Both the position numbers and the translations under genes were made by a program. A stretch of 64,000 nt of DNA, taken from contig CM053028.1 in the NCBI GenBank assembly GCA_028564925.1, positions 620,496,739 through 620,560,738 on the forward strand, in the 5' to 3' direction. Shown here one piece after another: positions 1 to 19,857 of this stretch; within the stretch, counting starts at the first letter, position 1, and every line of letters begins with the position of its first letter. A model generated the notes under the pieces. That model had not been told where the DNA came from, did not search any database, and saw only the letters and a list, made by a program, of their open reading frames with translations. Source of the stretch: Lithobates sylvaticus (Eukaryota; Chordata; Amphibia; Anura; Ranidae).

Positions 1-151
1 CAGACTACGAGGGACCCCCTAGCAACAGGCATTTAGAGGTATGTAAAAAAAAAAAAATTTTTCCAATAATTTTTTTTTTTTAGGATTTTTAAGCCTTTTT
101 ATTTTTATTTTTTTAGGGGGAAACACCACTTTAAGTGGTTAAACTAACCTC
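1..151. repeat. Low-complexity A/T stretch and repeat end
   Basis: Poly-A and poly-T runs lead to aagtggttaa near 139. That matches the right-hand end of the TTAA-flanked short elements seen elsewhere in this window, so this is probably the tail of one that starts left of the window. No gene is visible. Confidence 0.35.
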
Positions 152-160
152 CTTTAGGCC

Positions 161-539
161 CCTTTCACACTGGGGCGCTACAGCACTAAAAATAGCGCCT
201 GCAAAGCACCCTAAAACGGCCGCTGCTGTGTCTCCAATGTGAAAGCCCGAGGGCTTTTCACACTGGAGCGGTGCGCTTACAGGACGGTCAAAAAAGTCCT
301 GCAAGCCGCATCTTTGGGAGCGCTGTATTAACCGCTTCTAAAGCGCCCCTTCCCATTGAAAACAATGGGGCAGCGCTGCAAACCGCCGCTGCAGCGGCAC
401 TTTGCGGGTGGTTTTAACCCTTTTTCGGCCGTTGGCGGGGGTTAAAACCGCCCCGCTAGCAGGCCGAATAGCGCCGCTAAAATGACGGTAAAGCGGCGCT
501 AAATATATCGCTGACACCCCCACCGCCCCAGTGTGAAAG
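161..539. mobile_element. MITE with 16-bp terminal inverted repeats
   Basis: The left end ctttcacactggggcg (162-177) is matched in reverse complement at 523-538. The interior is GC-rich with many cgccgc/gcggcg motifs and no coding potential. The target duplication is unclear, so the superfamily is not assigned. It shares the 'ctttcacac' terminal style with the element at 18782-19172. Confidence 0.6.
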
Positions 540-545
540 AGTTCA

Positions 546-970
546 TCCCTTTGATCTAAGAACTAAATGTTACAATGTTTCTTTTTATCTCCACCTAAGA
601 TGTTGTGATAAACTTGGCAGCCTGCCTGTGTTTTTTTGTTTTGTTTAGTTGACAGCTGTCAGAAGTGAGCAGAGAACAGCTCTGCACTGACTTGAGGAAA
701 TGCCGTTTTAAGATTGTGAGAAGGGTTGAATCACGATCTCGATTCTTTAACGATTAATGGTGCAGCTCTAGCATACAGTATGTCGCCATCACACATGCCT
801 GTGTGGCCCCTTAGTGTTGAAATGTACGGCTGTGATCACTTTAATACATTTTTGGACGTTCATTTGAAGATATATGGTGAGCTGGCAATATATGCTATGA
901 TTTGTGTAGATACCGGTTCCCAGCTGGTAGTCAATATGGCACCCACTTGCTTGTTAATGTTCTACTCATG
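546..970. other. Intergenic, no gene seen
   Basis: Unremarkable A/T-rich sequence. At about 729-771 there is a stretch resembling the end of a dispersed DNA transposon (aacgattaatggtgcagctc). This is a weak resemblance only. Confidence 0.3.
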
Positions 971-1085
971 AGAGGACTTGCAGGAAGATGATGATGTGTG
1001 GAGGTGACATGATCTCCCCCCCCCCCCATCCAGTCCACACACAGTGCTGGGACCCCCTTCTCTCATAATAAGAAGACATTATTAC

Positions 1086-1350
1086 CTCCTCCTCACTGGA
1101 CACACACTCTCCACACTCACACTCCTTCACAACGTTTCTCTCTCAGTCCCAACACTTCCGGGCTTTAACACAATGGCCGCCGCCCATCTCGTTCTCAGGA
1201 CACTTCCTCTAGTCACGTGACTAACCAGCGCCCTCTAGTGATAGGTTCTTGGGCTTTAGAAGGCGGTCCAATCACGCAGCTGGACGTCACTGTGGTAACC
1301 CGGAAGCAGCGTAATATAGAGCGGAAGTGAGGAGTGCTTCCGGTGTGGGC
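1086..1350 (-). promoter_or_regulatory. First exon and promoter of a third zinc-finger gene (gene C)
   Basis: On the minus strand the exon ends ...AGTGAGGAGGAG followed by a GTAATAATG donor at 1085. The same exon end and donor occur at 17345 (gene A) and 56274 (gene B), with matching flanks on both sides. Upstream lie an ETS-type acttccgg (about 1154), an atggccgcc YY1-like site and cacgtgac, as expected of a TATA-less housekeeping-type promoter. The rest of this gene would lie left of the window. Transcription start is not determined, so the upper bound is approximate. Confidence 0.6.
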
Positions 1351-1477
1351 GGAGCACAGAGATGATAGAGAAGAGATGTGTGGTGTTGATGGGTTCATAT
1401 ATTACCCAGTCTGAGCTACAACGATAATTAGATCTCAGTACTGAAGTATTAACATTATTCTCTGTAGTGTTCCCCCA

Positions 1478-1620
1478 GAGCAGCCAATCAGATTGTAGAT
1501 GTGATTGTCCTGCTGCAGATCAGATGAGAGGAAATGTCTGGTCACTTCAACATCTCCTCCTTCTGCCTTTAAATGTTCTCTGTGTTATGGAAGGAGGAAA
1601 GTCCTCCAGCTGGGATATTA
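1478..1620. promoter_or_regulatory. Upstream block conserved in all three paralogs
   Basis: The block starting gagcagccaatcagattgta recurs about 0.1-1.1 kb upstream of the other two first exons (18570-18640 and 56700-56765). It contains a CCAAT box (ccaatcag). The simplest reading is that each duplicated gene cassette carried its promoter-proximal region with it. Retained regulatory function is an inference. Confidence 0.5.
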
Positions 1621-1663
1621 TATCAGTAGATGTGCTCAACTTTCACAAGGAACTATAAAATAT

Positions 1664-1735
1664 ACATATGTATATATATATATACACACTCACTGGCCAC
1701 TTTATTATGTACACCTTTTCAGTCGCTTAGTTTTG
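1664..1735 (+). mobile_element. (TA)n run and isolated Tc1-like terminus
   Basis: After a short TA run, cactcactggccactttatt (from 1687) matches the terminus of the Tc1-like family whose longer copies start at 12608 and 50674. Only about 50 bp remain, with no transposase. Confidence 0.6.
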
Positions 1736-1977
1736 GAAGAAAACATCAGCTGGGGACTTTTTAAATTAATATTGGTAGATGTAAAGTGCATTATGTCTCT
1801 GTCTTTGGTCACAAAAGACTGCATCCATCCACTGAGCCCGCAGATTATTGATCACTTGACCTCTGGAAGATTTACCCCCCCCCCTTCCTGACCAGGCCAT
1901 TTATTTGATACTTTAACTGACACTTGCGCAGTCCTAGGACGTTGCACCCAAATAAAAGGTATGTCCTCTTTTCCCCA

Positions 1978-3291
1978 TGTAGCACCCTTGGGTTTAGTCA
2001 GAGATGCCCCTCACAAATTAACCTGCCAGGAGTAGTTACCTTGGTCAATTGTTAGAGATCCATTGATTTCTCCCTAAGCTTGGCCTTGTTGTACTTTTCT
2101 CTTCTACCACTAGGTGGCCGGGCACTTGCGAGTACTAGAATGGGAGAGATGACATCACTTAGGGAGCTAGGGAGGAAGTGGAAGCCTTATGTGTAGAGCT
2201 CCAAAGGGATAAGGCTAAGGGGAAAATAATACTGAGATATAGGCCCCCTAACCTGAGGGGGGAAGGGGAGACGGATCTCCTATCACAATTTGGATTAGCA
2301 GCAAGGATGAGAAGTGTTATCATAATGGGGGATTTTAATTATCCAGACATAGACTGGGCGGAGGGAACCGCACATTCATCTAAGGCTCGCCAGTTCCTAA
2401 ATGTCTTACAGGACAATTTCATGGTTCAGATGGTAGATGCACCAACTAGAAATCAAGCGTTAATGGATCTACTGATTACCAACAATACAGACCTGATCAC
2501 GGATGTGGAAATACGGGGCAATTTAGGAAACGGCAATCACAGGTCAATTGGCTTCAGTATAAATCACACAAATAGGAAACATAAGGGGAATACAAAGAGC
2601 ATTTCAAAAGAGCAAACTTCCCTAAACGGTGAAGAATTGGGGAAACTTCAGGCGGTGATCAAGTCAAGGACCCAACCAGCAGAGAAGACGATTGCAGAGC
2701 AGCCTTGTGTGTCAAGGCAGGGACCGAGCCGGTCAGCGGGGGTGAAGCTTGAGAAGTATATGGAGTGCCATGCTAGGGACCCAGCAGAGAGGCGGGTGAC
2801 CCTTGAGGGAGATACCACTGTGAAGATTGGAGGAGCTCAAGGGATTCAGTCAGTGAATCAGAGGGTCTAGTATGAGACCGGGAGCTCAGTGTTGAAGAAC
2901 TACAAGAGGCAGTTGTAGTGTAGCTGAATGAACTGTTACGTTTGAGTTATGAACTGTTAAAGACTGTTACCAGAGACAGCATTCCTGCATGTGCAGACGT
3001 GGCACCTTGCCTTTCCCTGCATGGCTGTCTTCCTATTGGAGTCTGACAATTGAATCTACAACTATTAAAGGGTGTCCTGGCCCTAACCCGCTTTCCACAA
3101 AAACATAAAAAGAACTGTTAAGAGAAATAAAACCTCTTTTACATCCAAGAAGTGTCTGGCGCCCAATAACTTTGTCCACCTTGCACCCACTATGCCTCAC
3201 AAACCACCCTATTCAGAATGTCAGCTATCTTTGGCCGGGAATGTTTTTATTAGACTGGACAAGGCCAGAGACCTTGCTACACTCACAAATA
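1978..3291 (+). mobile_element. Candidate solo LTR (fossil), holding a LINE fragment
   Basis: The segment begins TGTAGCA and ends TGCTACA, giving the TG...CA ends of an LTR. It has an AATAAA signal near 3127 in the expected 3' region. It splits a dispersed repeat whose halves abut in other copies, with an approximate 4-bp flanking duplication (ccca/ctca). Internal genes are absent, so if correct it is a solo LTR that later received a LINE piece. Family is not assignable by eye; the imperfect duplication suggests it is old. Confidence 0.4.
2190..2630 (+). pseudogene. LINE (CR1/L2-like) endonuclease fragment
   Basis: The translation shows the apurinic endonuclease core of a non-LTR retrotransposon: YRPPN, then IIMGDFNYPDIDW, then DAPTRNQALMDLLITNN, then GNLGNGNHRSI. 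In active enzymes the last motif normally reads S-D-H; here it is G-N-H, so the catalytic aspartate is lost. The fragment is cut at both ends and no reverse transcriptase is present. The frame stays open to 2870 into unrelated sequence, which is fortuitous. Confidence 0.75.
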
Positions 3292-4032
3292 GAGCTTTCT
3301 TTTGTTGGTATTTGATCACTCCTCGTTTTTTTGCACTATAAACAAAAAATAAAACGACCGACAATTTTGGAAAAAAAAAAAACAATATTTTTTACTTTCT
3401 GCTATATAATGTCCAATAAAAAATGTAAATAAATCAAACTTCTTCATCAGTTTAAGCCAATGTGTATTTGGCTACATATATTTGGTAAAAAATACCAATA
3501 AGCGTATATTGATTGGTTTGCGGAAAAGTTATTGTGTCTACAAAACTATGGGATATTTTTATTTTACAAGTAATGGCAACAATCAGCGACTTATAGCGGG
3601 AGTGCAATATTTCAGCGGACAAATCTGACACCTGACTCTTTTTTTGGGGACTAGTGACACCAATACAGTGATCAGTACTAAAAAATATGCAGTCCCTGTA
3701 CTAATGACACTGGCTGGGAAGGGGGTTAATATCAGGGGCGATCAAAGGGTTAACTGTGTGCCTAGTCTGTTTTTCAGTGTAGTGGGGGAGGTGCTTGTAC
3801 TAGTGGAAGGTATGGATCGGTGTTCCTGCTTTACAGGATCCCATGCCTTCTGTACTGACAGAAAGGCAATCTGCTTTGTTTACATAGGCAGACTGGTATT
3901 CGGTCAAAGTAGTGAAAGATCAGCGGGTGCCGGCGGACATCGGGTCAGCAGGTCTCGCTGTGTAAAATCACAGTGGGAGCGAGCCACTGGCGACATACAC
4001 ATTTGCGTACGATTACCCAGAAATGCAGGATC

Positions 4033-4096
4033 ATATATATATATATATATATATATACATACACACATACAAACATACATATATATATACACACAC
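4033..4096. repeat. (TA)n/(CA)n microsatellite
   Basis: Runs of alternating ta followed by tacacaca and tatata. No function evident. Confidence 0.9.
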
Positions 4097-4380
4097 AGGG
4101 GTGGGGGCAAAGGAGCTCCTCTATTTATAATGTACCCTGGTGTGGAATGATTTGTCTGCAAGCATTCACTATCCTAACGTCCTCCATACACTGTGCATAC
4201 CACAAAAGGGGAATTCCCATATGAGTGCCTACTTCCTGTCTTCCTATAAACTAATGGGGGCTTATAGATATATTTTTTTTTTTTTCAGAGCTCCAATCTA
4301 ATTTTGCAGAGGCATTTACAAGTAGATTGGTTATCTGAGCTGCCTGACTGATGCACACCAGTAATACCAGAGACTGCATG

Positions 4381-4812
4381 TTACAACCCCACAGTCCACC
4401 AGAGACCCTGCATAGGCACCAGGGATCCCCCACAGCCACCAGAGACCCTGCATAGCCACCAGAGACTCCACATAGCCACCAGGGACCCTGCATAGTCACC
4501 AGTGGTCCTGCATAGCAACCAGAGACTCCACATAGCCACCAGGGACCCTGCATAGTCACCAGTGGTCCTGCATAGCAACCAGAGACTCCACATAGCCACC
4601 AGAGACCCCAAATAGGAACCAGGGATCCCCCACAGCCACCAGAGACCCCGCATAGCCACCAGAGACTACACATAGCCACCAGAGACCCCGCATAGCCACC
4701 AGAGACTACACATAGCTACAAGGGACCCTGCATAGTCACCAATGGTCCTGCATAGCAACCAGAGACCCCCACATAGACACTAGAGACCCAACAGAGATCC
4801 TGCATAGCCACT
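4381..4812. repeat. 20-bp minisatellite, about 21 units
   Basis: Units resemble catagccaccagagactcca, with variants agggaccctg and agtggtcctg arranged in a longer pattern of about 80 bp (4501-4580 and similar). Reading frames on either strand here (for example runs of WWLCGVSG) are repeat artefacts. Confidence 0.9.
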
Positions 4813-5687
4813 TGAGAAGGAAGGGGTGGGATATATTTAGATGGGGGGAGGGGGCATCTAATTATAGTCTTTCCTAGAGCAGAACAAAACCAAAATACAC
4901 CACTAACTCTGCCTGTACCTGCTGCCTGTTTACAGTATAATTACTCTGAGCGGTTGACAGGTGGTTAAAGAAGTGCAAGCAAAGATAAACAAAGCCCGAC
5001 TTTAGGTTGGTGAAACAATTAATCTAACACCTTCCCGCCGACCACACACATAAATGCGGCCTCATGGAAGTGTGCTTTTTTCCCATGGGGCAGCATATAT
5101 GCAGACCTCCCTTTCTGCTGGGAGCGTGCCTCCCAGCACAGCGACCGGTCTTTCACCGAGAGCCTTGTACTAATGATCAGGAACCCAGGACTCGCAGTTC
5201 TGGGTCACCTGATCGCTGGGATAGCCTCTGATTGGCTATCACAGTGATCGGTCACTGTGAGCCCACCCTTGTGTTTACTTCCTCTTTTGAATGAAGAGAA
5301 AGATACATTGTATTTTCCTCTTGCAGGAGAGGAAAATGTAAACAAGCCCAAGTATAAAAAAAAAAAAAAAAAATTAACAAGATCAGGGTTTGCCAGGGTT
5401 AGTGTTGGGGGTCAAATGTCACTGTCAGCAGATTTTTGGGTAGCATTAATAATAATAAAATAATGAAATTAGTGTCAGTTAGCACCACTGTGTTTTAGGC
5501 AGGGTGAAAAAAATAAATGCATGCCATTGTTTCTGGGCTGTACTACGGGTACAAACAACAAATAACATACACATACTGTATGTGGTATAGCTACAATCGT
5601 TAGGAGCAGAAAAAATATTTTGGGTTGTTCTTTGGTGGTGAATTATGATAACAAGAAATATACAGCTAAATTTGAAAAAAATATATA
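4813..5687. repeat. Dispersed repeat interrupted by Tc1
   Basis: From about 5030 (ccttcccgccgaccacacac) the sequence resembles the TTAA-type frog repeats found through the window. It seems to resume after the Tc1 element at 7290 (ccaccaaaagaaagc at about 7375). No gene is visible. Confidence 0.4.
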
Positions 5688-7279
5688 CAGTATCTCACAA
5701 AAGTGAGTACAACCCCTCACATTTTTGTAAATATTTTATTATATCTTTTCATGTGACACACTGAAGAAATGACACTTTGCTACAATGTAAAGTAGTGAGT
5801 GTCCAGCTTGTATAACAGTGTCAATTTGCTGTCCCCTCAAAATAACTCAACACACAGACATTAATGTCTAAACCTCTAGCAACAAATGCGAGTACACCCC
5901 TAAGTGAAAATGTCCAATTAGCCATTTTCCCTCCCCGGTTTCATGTGACTCATTAGTGTTACAAGGTCCCAGGTGTCAATGGGGAGCAGGTGTGTTAAAT
6001 TTGGTGTTATCGCTCTCACTCTCTCATACTGGGCACTGGAAGTTCAACATGGCACCCCATGGCAAAGAACTCTGAGAATCTGAAATAAAGAATTGTTGCT
6101 ATACATAAAGATGGCCTAGGCTATACGAAGATTGCCAAGACCCTGAAACTGAGCTGCAGCATGGTGGTCAAGACCATACGGCAGTTTAACAGGACAGGTT
6201 CCACTCAGAACAGGCCGCACCATGGTCAAAAAAAGAAGTTGAGTGCACGTGCTCAGCGTCATATCCAGAGATTGTCTTTGGGAAATAGATGTATGAGTGC
6301 TGCCAGCATTGCTGCAGAAATTGAAGGGTGGGGGGTCAGCCTGTCAGTGCCCAGACCATACAACGCACACTGCATCAAATTGGTCTGCATGGCTGTCATC
6401 CCACAAGAAAGCCTGCAAACAGTTTGCTGAAGACCGGCAGACTAAGGACATGAAGTACTGGAAACCATGTCCTGTGGTGTGATGAGACCAAGATAAACTT
6501 ATTTGGTTCAGATCGTGTCAAGCGTGTGTGGTTGCAACCAGGTGAGGAGTACAAAGACAAGTGTGTCTTGCCTACAGTCAAGCATGGTGGTGGGAGTGTC
6601 ATGGTCTGGGGCTGCATGAGTGCTGCCGGCACTGGGGAGCTACAGTTCATAGAGGGAACCATGAATGCCAACATGTACTGTGACATACTGAAGCAGAGCA
6701 TGATCCCCTCCCTTCAGAGACTGGGCCATAGGGCAGTATTCCAAAATGATAACGACCCCAAAAAAAACCTCCAAGACAACCACTGCCTTGCTAAAGAAGC
6801 TGAGGGTAAAGGTGATGGATTGGCCAAGCATATCTCCAGACCTAAACCCTATTGAGCATCTGTAGGGCATCCTCAAATGGAAGGTGGAGGAGCGCAAGGT
6901 CTCTAACATCTACCAGCTCCGTGATGTCGTCATGGAGGAATGGAAGAGGACTCCAGTGGCAACCTGTGAAGCTCTGGTGAACTCCATGCCCAAGAGGGTT
7001 AAGGCAGTGCTGGAAAATAATGGCAGCCACACAAAATATTGACACTTTGGCCCCAATTTGGACATAGGGGTGTACTCACTTTTGTTGCCAGCGGTTTAGA
7101 CATTAATTGCTGTGTGTTGAGTTATTTTGAGGGGACAGCAAATTTACACTGTTATACAAGCTGTACACTCACTACTTTACATTGTAGCAAAGTGTCATTT
7201 CTTCAGTGTTGTCACATGAAAAGATAGAATAAAATGTTTACAAAAATGTGAGGGGTGTACTCACTTTTGTGAGATACTG
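5688..7279 (+). mobile_element. Tc1-like transposon, full length, with long terminal repeats
   Basis: The element starts cagtatctcacaaaagtgag and ends with its inverse (gtgagatactg), flanked by TA on both sides, the Tc1/mariner target. The terminal inverted repeats run roughly 200 bp and contain a second internal copy of the terminal motif (gagtacacccc near 5890 and 7070), a layout typical of IR/DR Tc1 elements. The total of 1592 bp is normal for the group. Confidence 0.9.
6049..7042 (+). pseudogene. Tc1 transposase, degraded
   Basis: Begins ATGGCACCCCATGG with the usual helix-turn-helix region and ends ...LENNGSHTKY-stop. The DDE catalytic positions are traceable: D in CDETKINLFG (about 6485), D in FQNDNDPKK (about 6745) and E in PDLNPIEHL (about 6855). 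The reading frame is broken by several indels and stops, for example a loss of about four bases soon after codon 7 and a TAG after PIEHL, so no transposase can be made. Confidence 0.85.
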
Positions 7280-7485
7280 TATATATTTTTTTTACTATTA
7301 TGGGCCAATTTTCCTTTCAAAATAACCAAAAAATAAATAAAATAAAAATCAGGAGATATCCATTACCAGTATACCACCAAAAGAAAGCCTAATTTGTCCT
7401 GAAAAAAAACAAGGTATAATCCACCTAGATGCACAAAGTAGTTGTGATGATATGTACAGTTTTACTAACACATGTCAAAGTTGCA

Positions 7486-7640
7486 AAATGTTACTTTGGA
7501 CAATATTCTGCTGGGAAACCTTGGGTCCTTCCATTCATGTGGATGTTACCCTGACACATACCACCTACCCAAACATTGTTGATAACCAAGTACACCCCTT
7601 CGTGGAAATGATATTCCCTAATGGCTGTGTGCTGCAGCCC
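7486..7640 (+). pseudogene. Tc1-like transposase fragment
   Basis: The translation ETLGPSIHVDVTLTHTTYPN and then VDNQVHPFVE corresponds to the catalytic-domain segment of the same Tc1-like family as 12608-14726 and 50674-51455 (compare 'ttgggcccttagtaccaa'). Neither terminus is present. Confidence 0.55.
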
Positions 7641-7766
7641 CCCCTAATACTTTCCTGAGCCCTATCTAGACCCAGTGATGTTGCACTAGAGTCTCGGTTG
7701 TCCAGGACGCCCCTCCTCATTTGCTGTGCCATTGGCTCCCGCTGCTGTCAAATTCAATGAGCCAGT

Positions 7767-7895
7767 GGACATGCACAGAACACGGGGTACAGCTAATGTG
7801 TTTCGGGGGCACACCCCCTTCCTCAGAGCCTAGCTGTGAGAAAGGGGGTGCACCCCCAAAACGGGTTAGATATACCCTGTGTTCTGTGCATGTCC
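7767..7895. repeat. Near-perfect palindrome, arms about 54 bp
   Basis: The left arm begins ggacatgcacagaacacggg. The right arm, ending at 7895, is its reverse complement with a handful of mismatches. A spacer of about 20 bp (cctcagagcctagctgtgag) separates them. It would form a long hairpin. It looks like an inverted pair of a short dispersed repeat with ends like gtttcgggggcacaccccct. Confidence 0.75.
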
Positions 7896-8178
7896 ATGCA
7901 CTGTGTTTATGGCCTTTTGTCAGTTGAATTTTGTGAGTACCCACTTTTATCCAAAAAATTCTTATTAAATTATCTTTGGTCATGCACTAGGTGTGTGCGC
8001 CTTCCATTTCTGTTTTTCTTGTAGTTCCTTTTAGATTACCCCATCTGAGGAAGGCAGCATCCACCACATTTTTGGGATACCATATATACCTTTCACACCA
8101 CCATTTTATCTGACATCGGTTACGCCACACCTTGGAAGACCTATTAGTGCTGGAAGTGACTTTTTGTAATAATGATTT

Positions 8179-8184
8179 TTTATT
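8179..8184 (-). terminator. Poly(A) signal of zinc-finger gene A
   Basis: AATAAA on the minus strand, about 155 bp past the stop codon, in a block (caccatcacaccaaagtt upstream of the signal) conserved with gene B's 3' end at 43964. Confidence 0.65.
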
Positions 8185-8339
8185 TAACTTTGGTGTGATG
8201 GTGATGAAAGAGTATACAGTTCCATATAAGCCCAGACAAATGACACTTTGGCGTTTCAACTCAGGTATATTTTGACGATAAGACAAGCAAGTCTTCTCAT
8301 GATAGATAAGATCTAGAGACAAATCATTTTCTAAAACAC

Positions 8340-16229
<7,890 letters not shown>

Positions 16230-16417
16230 GACGTCCTTCTACAGATCCTTGTGTCCTTCTATATACTCTGTATTTGAAAGGTATTGTAAAATTATAAAAA
16301 AAAAAAAATACAGTTTATTCTAAAAAAAAAATGCAAACCTTACATGGGGCTGACTGCCATACATGCCTCTGTCTTTTCCAGTAACAGAACAGAGCAAAAG
16401 AGGACCTCAGCACAAGT

Positions 16418-16880
16418 TTAACCACTTGCCGTCTGGCTCACGCCGATATACATCGGCAAAGTGGCACAGGTGCGCAAAACGTCATCCGCGGACTCGATGT
16501 CCGCCGGTGGCCCGCTATCGTGGTACGGAGAGGTAGAATGGGGAGATGCCTATGTAAACAAGACATTTCCCTGTTCTGCCTAGCAACATGACAGGGATCT
16601 ACTGCTCCCAGTGATCTCTGTCATGTTCTAATGAGCCCATCCTCCTACAGTTAGAACATGCTGAGGGAACACAGTTAACCCCCTTGATCGCCCACTCGTG
16701 TTTAACCCCTTCCCTGCCAGTGACATTTACACAGTAATCAGTGCATTTTTATAGCACTGACCGCTGTATAAATGCCATTGGTCCCAAAATAGTGTCAAAA
16801 GTGTCCGGTCTGTCCGCCGCATTGTTGCAGTCATGATAAAAATCGCAGATCGCCACCATTACAAATAAAAAAAGTCCTCA
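16418..16880. repeat. TTAA-type repeat, truncated
   Basis: Starts ttaaccacttgccgtctggc and follows the common family up to aaaatcgcagatcgccacca (about 16860), then stops without a matching right end. Confidence 0.55.
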
Positions 16881-17344
16881 TCAATTTGGCTCCAGTTCTT
16901 TTACCCAGCACAGAAATACCAGAATTAACTGTGACCTGGCCCCACCCCCAAGGGAGACATGGCTCCGCCCCCTAGGGATACAATGCCCCACCTCTGCGGC
17001 AAAAAACAACAAGGAGCTGACAGGTAGCCAATCAGCATGTAGAGAGAAGTCACGTGGGTGTATGTATTGTGTAGCATTGGAAGCAGCCTTCCATCACATG
17101 GGAAATGAGGACTGTAGTCATATCCAGGTCACTTCTGCAGGATGTGGGATGGCTGGGGGGGGGGGGGGGTCTGTCCATAGAACTGTGTAGGCTGTAACCC
17201 CTGTACCCCATAACACACATAGAGGATTCCCAGCAGGGGGGTAGGGAGAGTGCATGTGGGGGCTGAGGAAGTCTGCATATAACCCAGTCCACACAGAGTG
17301 CACTGCTGGGACCCCCTTCTCTCATAATAAGAAGACAATATTAC

Positions 17345-17520
17345 CTCCTCCTCACTGGACACACACTCTCCACACTCACAACGCTTCACGAAGATTCTTC
17401 CTCTCCAAACAAGTCTTCCGGGCTCCAACAAAATGGCCTCCATCCTCCCTTTACTAAGGACACGTCTTCCTGTCGTGTGACGGACTTGCGCCCTCTAGTG
17501 CTAGCTCTGTCTCTAGTCTA
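17345..17520 (-). promoter_or_regulatory. First exon and promoter of gene A
   Basis: The minus-strand exon ends GTCCAGTGAGGAGGAG before a GTAATATTG donor at 17344. An ETS-type cttccggg and an aaaatggcc YY1-like site lie 60-100 bp upstream, at the same places as in the paralogs. A possible upstream ORF begins at 17443 (MEAILLEPGRLVW) but, spliced to exon 2, meets TAG within three codons, so the exon is treated as 5' UTR. Confidence 0.65.
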
Positions 17521-17670
17521 TACAGTCCTGGGTCATCCAAGCTCAGCAGCTCGGCGACCAGTAAGCAGCTAGAGTGGGATTTCAGTTTCAGGGGGACACA
17601 GTGATGAAAGAGGAAGCAGGGTGATGTGTGGTGGTGATAATAATTCCATCTGAGTATTTAATTATTTTTA

Positions 17671-18470
<800 letters not shown>

Positions 18471-18569
18471 AAGGCTGAGCGGCTGCCAAGCCAGATTGGC
18501 CGTTTTAACCCATATAACCCATTCCGAAAAACAGTACCGTGGTATAGCCTGCAGCTGCAACTGCAGAGA

Positions 18570-18640
18570 GCGACCAATCAGATTGTAGATATCATTTTTC
18601 TAGTGAAGATCAGGAGATGAGAGGAAAAATCTGATTGTAA
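18570..18640. promoter_or_regulatory. Conserved upstream block of gene A
   Basis: gcgaccaatcagattgtaga matches the CCAAT-bearing blocks at 1478 and 56700. Here it is displaced about 1.1 kb from the first exon by the repeat at 17671-18470. Confidence 0.45.
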
Positions 18641-18781
18641 GCTCAAACGAAGCAGGGCCCTCTGACTCCTCCTGTATTGAATTGTTTTGTAACTGTACTG
18701 TCTGCCCTCATGTTGTAAAGTGCTGCGCAAACTGTTGGCACCATTATAAATCCTGCACAGGTGGCTCTAGGCTTTGTGAGG

Positions 18782-19172
18782 CCTTAGGCGTCTTTCACAC
18801 GGACGATCCGTTCAGGTCCGCCTGTCAGTTTTTTAGGCGGACCTGAACGGATAATCCATAGACCTTTATGGAGCGACGAATGTCAGCGGTGACATGTCCG
18901 CTGACATCCGACCCGCTCCGATCCAAAAAAGTGTGACGGAGCAAAACCCTACTTTTCCATCCATTTGCGGATCGGATCGGATGAAAACGGACTCTACGAT
19001 CCATCTTCATCCGATTCCCTCATAGGGGAGAGAGGCGCTCTGACAGGTCCATCGCTGCACAATGTGCAGAGACAGACTTGTCATCTGCCTGCTCAGCGGG
19101 GATCGACGGAGCGATCCCCCGCTAAGCAGAGCAGGCTCCGTACACGGACACGTGTGAAGGAGCCCTTAGGCA
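18782..19172. mobile_element. MITE with imperfect terminal repeats
   Basis: Starts ttaggcgtctttcacacgga and ends cacgtgtgaaggagccctta; the ends are inverted with mismatches. The interior is rich in cggatc motifs. A half copy lies at about 57025-57165 (gcagagacggacctgtcatg). Confidence 0.55.
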
Positions 19173-19857
19173 AAACTTAGACATGAGGCCCCACTCACGC
19201 CCATAATGGGAAAAAATTATTCAAGAGATAAAAAAATAAACGGTGCCCCCCCCCACAGCGCTGCCGACTTCCCTCCTCTACTCTCCCGCTGACTGCTGTG
19301 GGGGATCTTCAGGATGGAGGCTGGAAAAAGCCTTTACCTTTTCTAAAAGAACACAGTGAGTGATTGGTACTGATCACTCACTGTGTTCATTCATAGCTGA
19401 AGCATAGTAAACTGTCTCTGCAGTGCAGCTGAGACTACAGAGAAAGGAACTAGGGGATGTGTTTCCTCAGTCCCTGTCTCAAAAGTGAGACTTCAGGGGT
19501 CCGTTTAGACTCCTGATATCTCACCAAAGCAACCAAAAAACTCTCACGAAAAAATGTAAAAAAATAAAAATAAATAAAACTGTAAAAAATAAATAAAAAT
19601 CAGACTAAAATGTCTAATCAAACTAAAAAGCCATGCCCAATATGTAGCATAATATGTAGCCACGCTCACAGTTTTTTTTCTGTATGCCACAGATCACCAT
19701 CTCCCTAGTAGGGGTCCCAGTGCCTTACTTTGTCCATGAGGCTATTATGATGGTACTGTACAATGGCGGTAAAGTAGGAGAGGAAAGTGGAGGGAATGAC
19801 GGTGGGTAGTATGTACATGAGAGGGGCGCAGAGTCTATGGAGGCAAGTAGTATGTCA
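19173..19857. other. Intergenic, no gene; short perfect hairpin
   Basis: Nothing coding is seen. A perfect 16-bp inverted repeat gaacacagtgagtgat (19349-19364 and 19373-19388, 8-bp loop) stands out. Confidence 0.6.

Larger units (their letters stand above)
1870..3800 (+). repeat. Dispersed frog repeat, interrupted by an LTR-like insertion
   Basis: The left part (about 1870-1977, 'cttcctgaccaggccattta') and the right part (3292 onward, 'aaatagagctttcttttg') are contiguous in related copies, for example 56818-56965 and, inverted, 15720-15800. The 1.3 kb between them is therefore a later insertion. The right end continues through cactggctgggaaggggg, also present at about 57250. No coding capacity. 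Confidence 0.5.

Noticed and set aside
3644-4224. Frames of 83-168 codons around the (TA)n tract
   Set aside because: They run through dispersed repeat and microsatellite sequence and show no conserved motif.
17129-17443. Minus-strand frame starting MEAILLEPGR as a real N-terminus of gene A
   Set aside because: It crosses the conserved GTAATA donor, and when spliced to exon 2 it hits TAG within three codons. At most it is a short upstream ORF.
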